A DNA stretch of 6,584 nucleotides from Bacillota bacterium (GTDB taxonomy: Bacteria; Bacillota; Clostridia; Oscillospirales; Oscillospiraceae), in contig JAEWYA010000141.1 in NCBI GenBank assembly GCA_023395775.1, positions 1 through 6,584 of the forward strand, given 5' to 3'. This document shows positions 5,267 through 6,584 of the stretch, one piece after another. Numbering within the stretch: the stretch's first letter is position 1; each line of letters starts with the position of its first letter. Position numbers and translations under genes: made by a program. The notes under the pieces are model-generated. The model made no database searches. It was not told the origin of the DNA and saw only the letters and a list, made by a program, of their open reading frames with translations.

Positions 5267-6584
5267 TCATTCCGTCATAAAGTTTTTGTTCTTGCTGTAA
5301 AGGTTTTCTACCGTCAAAGGCTTTGCCTGACGGACACTGTACTTCAGGCAGTCTTCCAGCTGGTCGTATTCATACGCGCCCTTGACCCCCCGAAGGCGCT
5401 GCATTCCCCGGTGGCAGTAAATATCCAGCGGGCGATAGAGATAGTGGTCCAGCTCGTTGCCCAGAGCGTGCTCCTGATCCAGCTGCCGGCGCAGTCTCGC
5501 CAGTACGCTGTCCCGAATTCCCTGCTCCACCAGAGAGCTTAACTTGCTGGCCGAGTCCCACGAAACCTTCAGCAGCTCCACCGCCGAAGCGTATCCTCCG
5601 TCCTGAGCGGCATAGTACGCGGTGTAGGCCTCCGCCAGGCTCCGGCCCGGCAGCTCCTCCGTCTTTTCAAATACCTCCATAGCCCGGGCAAACATCTGCC
5701 GGGCCCTTTTGTCGTCTCCCAGCGCCATGGCCGCCCGACCGTAGCAGGTAAAGAGAAAACCGCTGCCCGGCCAGGGGGCCAGTCCCTCCGTCTGCTCCAC
5801 GGCCAGCTGATACAGCTCGCAGGCCCCGGCAAAATCCTTCTGGCGTCGCTTCCACTCCCCTTGCCATGTCCTGACATAGCCGCAGAACATAGGGCAGCGC
5901 TCCGGATGGTCGAATAGTCCCAGAGACTGACGGAAGAAGTAGTCGCTGCTCTTATAGCTTCCCTCTTTGCAAAAGTCGATGCCCCGCAGCAGTAAATAGC
6001 AGGCCCGCTGGCGCTTCAGCCCCGACTCCTCCGCGATTTCCAATCCCCGAACAATATATTCCGGCTCCGGCTGGTCGGTCTGCACACTGTAAGCAATCCG
6101 CTGGCGCAAGACCCACAGCAGCAGGTCCGTGTCCTCCGCGGCGCAGGGGGTCAGGGCCTGAAGAAGCGCTTCCGTGGCGCCCAGCCCCTCCTGATACCAC
6201 CCGGTGTAGATCAGCATCCGCGCCTTTGCGCACAAGAGCATCCGCTCTGGCTTGTCCAGTTCCCCGCTCTGCGGCCCCGACGGGTACTGGCGACGCAGCC
6301 GGTCAAGTTCCTGCTCCAGCCTTCGCACCTCGTCCTCCAGCGTCATCCCATCCGGTAGCGGAGCAGGAATAGAAGTTTCCGCCGGAACCAGCGGCGGGAT
6401 CTCACAGGTCCAAGAGGTCCGCCAGTATAAACCGGCGGCTTCGAACCGGAAAGCCCGGAGGCTGTCGCCGCCTGCCCGGCAGTGATGCGCCGCGCGGGCC
6501 AGAGCGTCCACATCCCCTTCCGGCAAAGTCTTTTGGAGGCAGTCCGCGATTTTGAGATGCAGGGGCTGACGCTGGAAATAGGAC
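5267..6584 (-). CDS. C-terminal part of a large TPR-like protein, probably an ATPase-type transcriptional regulator
   Basis: The frame is open from the window edge to a TGA at 5267, giving 438 residues with no start visible; the gene begins beyond 6584. The first segment (HLKIADCLQ, then LARAAHHCRAGGDSLRAFRFEAAG) resembles the region that follows the ATPase module in LuxR/MalT-, SARP- and other STAND-type regulators. A Leu/Glu/Arg-rich stretch (EDEVRRLEQELDRLRR, about 6285-6345) looks like a short coiled coil. TPR-like helical pairs follow, for example around 6155-6235, 5905-6005, 5785-5875 and 5640-5755 (YGRAAMALGDDKRARQMFAR). No signal peptide, membrane segment or DNA-binding domain is visible here. 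It converges on hutI and could control the hut genes, but adjacency is the only hint. It could instead be another TPR signalling protein. Confidence 0.75.
   Translation of the reverse strand, partial: SYFQRQPLHLKIADCLQKTLPEGDVDALARAAHHCRAGGDSLRAFRFEAAGLYWRTSWTCEIPPLVPAETSIPAPLPDGMTLEDEVRRLEQELDRLRRQYPSGPQSGELDKPERMLLCAKARMLIYTGWYQEGLGATEALLQALTPCAAEDTDLLLWVLRQRIAYSVQTDQPEPEYIVRGLEIAEESGLKRQRACYLLLRGIDFCKEGSYKSSDYFFRQSLGLFDHPERCPMFCGYVRTWQGEWKRRQKDFAGACELYQLAVEQTEGLAPWPGSGFLFTCYGRAAMALGDDKRARQMFARAMEVFEKTEELPGRSLAEAYTAYYAAQDGGYASAVELLKVSWDSASKLSSLVEQGIRDSVLARLRRQLDQEHALGNELDHYLYRPLDIYCHRGMQRLRGVKGAYEYDQLEDCLKYSVRQAKPLTVENLYSKNKNFMTE

Noticed and set aside
1..6584. CRISPR arrays, insertion sequences, tRNA or rRNA genes
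   Set aside because: No regular repeats, transposase-like frames, terminal inverted repeats or tRNA-like cloverleaf sequences were seen on either strand.

Overview
This is a histidine-utilisation (hut) locus from a GC-rich bacterium. Strong AGGAGG-type ribosome binding sites, a stand-alone glutamate formimidoyltransferase, a long-form urocanase and a large TPR-containing regulator-like protein all fit a GC-rich anaerobic Firmicute, for example a clostridial gut lineage near Oscillospirales. That placement is inferred from gene content and style; no marker gene is present.

Layout: (1) bases 1-407, minus strand: the N-terminal 135 codons of an arginase/agmatinase-family ureohydrolase, cut by the window edge. 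(2) 408-498: short gap with a 19-nt palindrome. (3) 499-1389, minus: glutamate formimidoyltransferase (ftcD). (4) 1390-1835: a 446-bp divergent control region with a candidate minus-strand promoter for ftcD, two candidate plus-strand promoters for hutU, several inverted repeats, an AT-rich patch and a leader hairpin. (5) 1836-3863, plus: urocanate hydratase (hutU). (6) 3883-3914: a strong intrinsic terminator-like hairpin. (7) 3943-5181, plus: imidazolonepropionase (hutI). (8) 5182-5266: convergent gap with a long hairpin. (9) 5267-6584, minus: C-terminal 438 residues of a large TPR-like protein, open at the window edge.

Together HutU, HutI and FtcD carry urocanate to glutamate: urocanate to imidazolonepropionate, then N-formimino-L-glutamate, then transfer of the formimino group to tetrahydrofolate. 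The ureohydrolase behind ftcD could be a second route from formiminoglutamate (HutG-like, releasing formamide), but its visible sequence looks more like agmatinases, so its substrate is open. Histidine ammonia-lyase (hutH) and a formimino-THF cyclodeaminase are not in the window and would have to be elsewhere.

Most of the window is ordinary catabolic sequence and I see no clearly new system. The points worth a second look are the terminator between hutU and hutI with no evident promoter for hutI, the active-site region of the long-form urocanase, the uncharacterised ureohydrolase next to ftcD, and the structured divergent control region.
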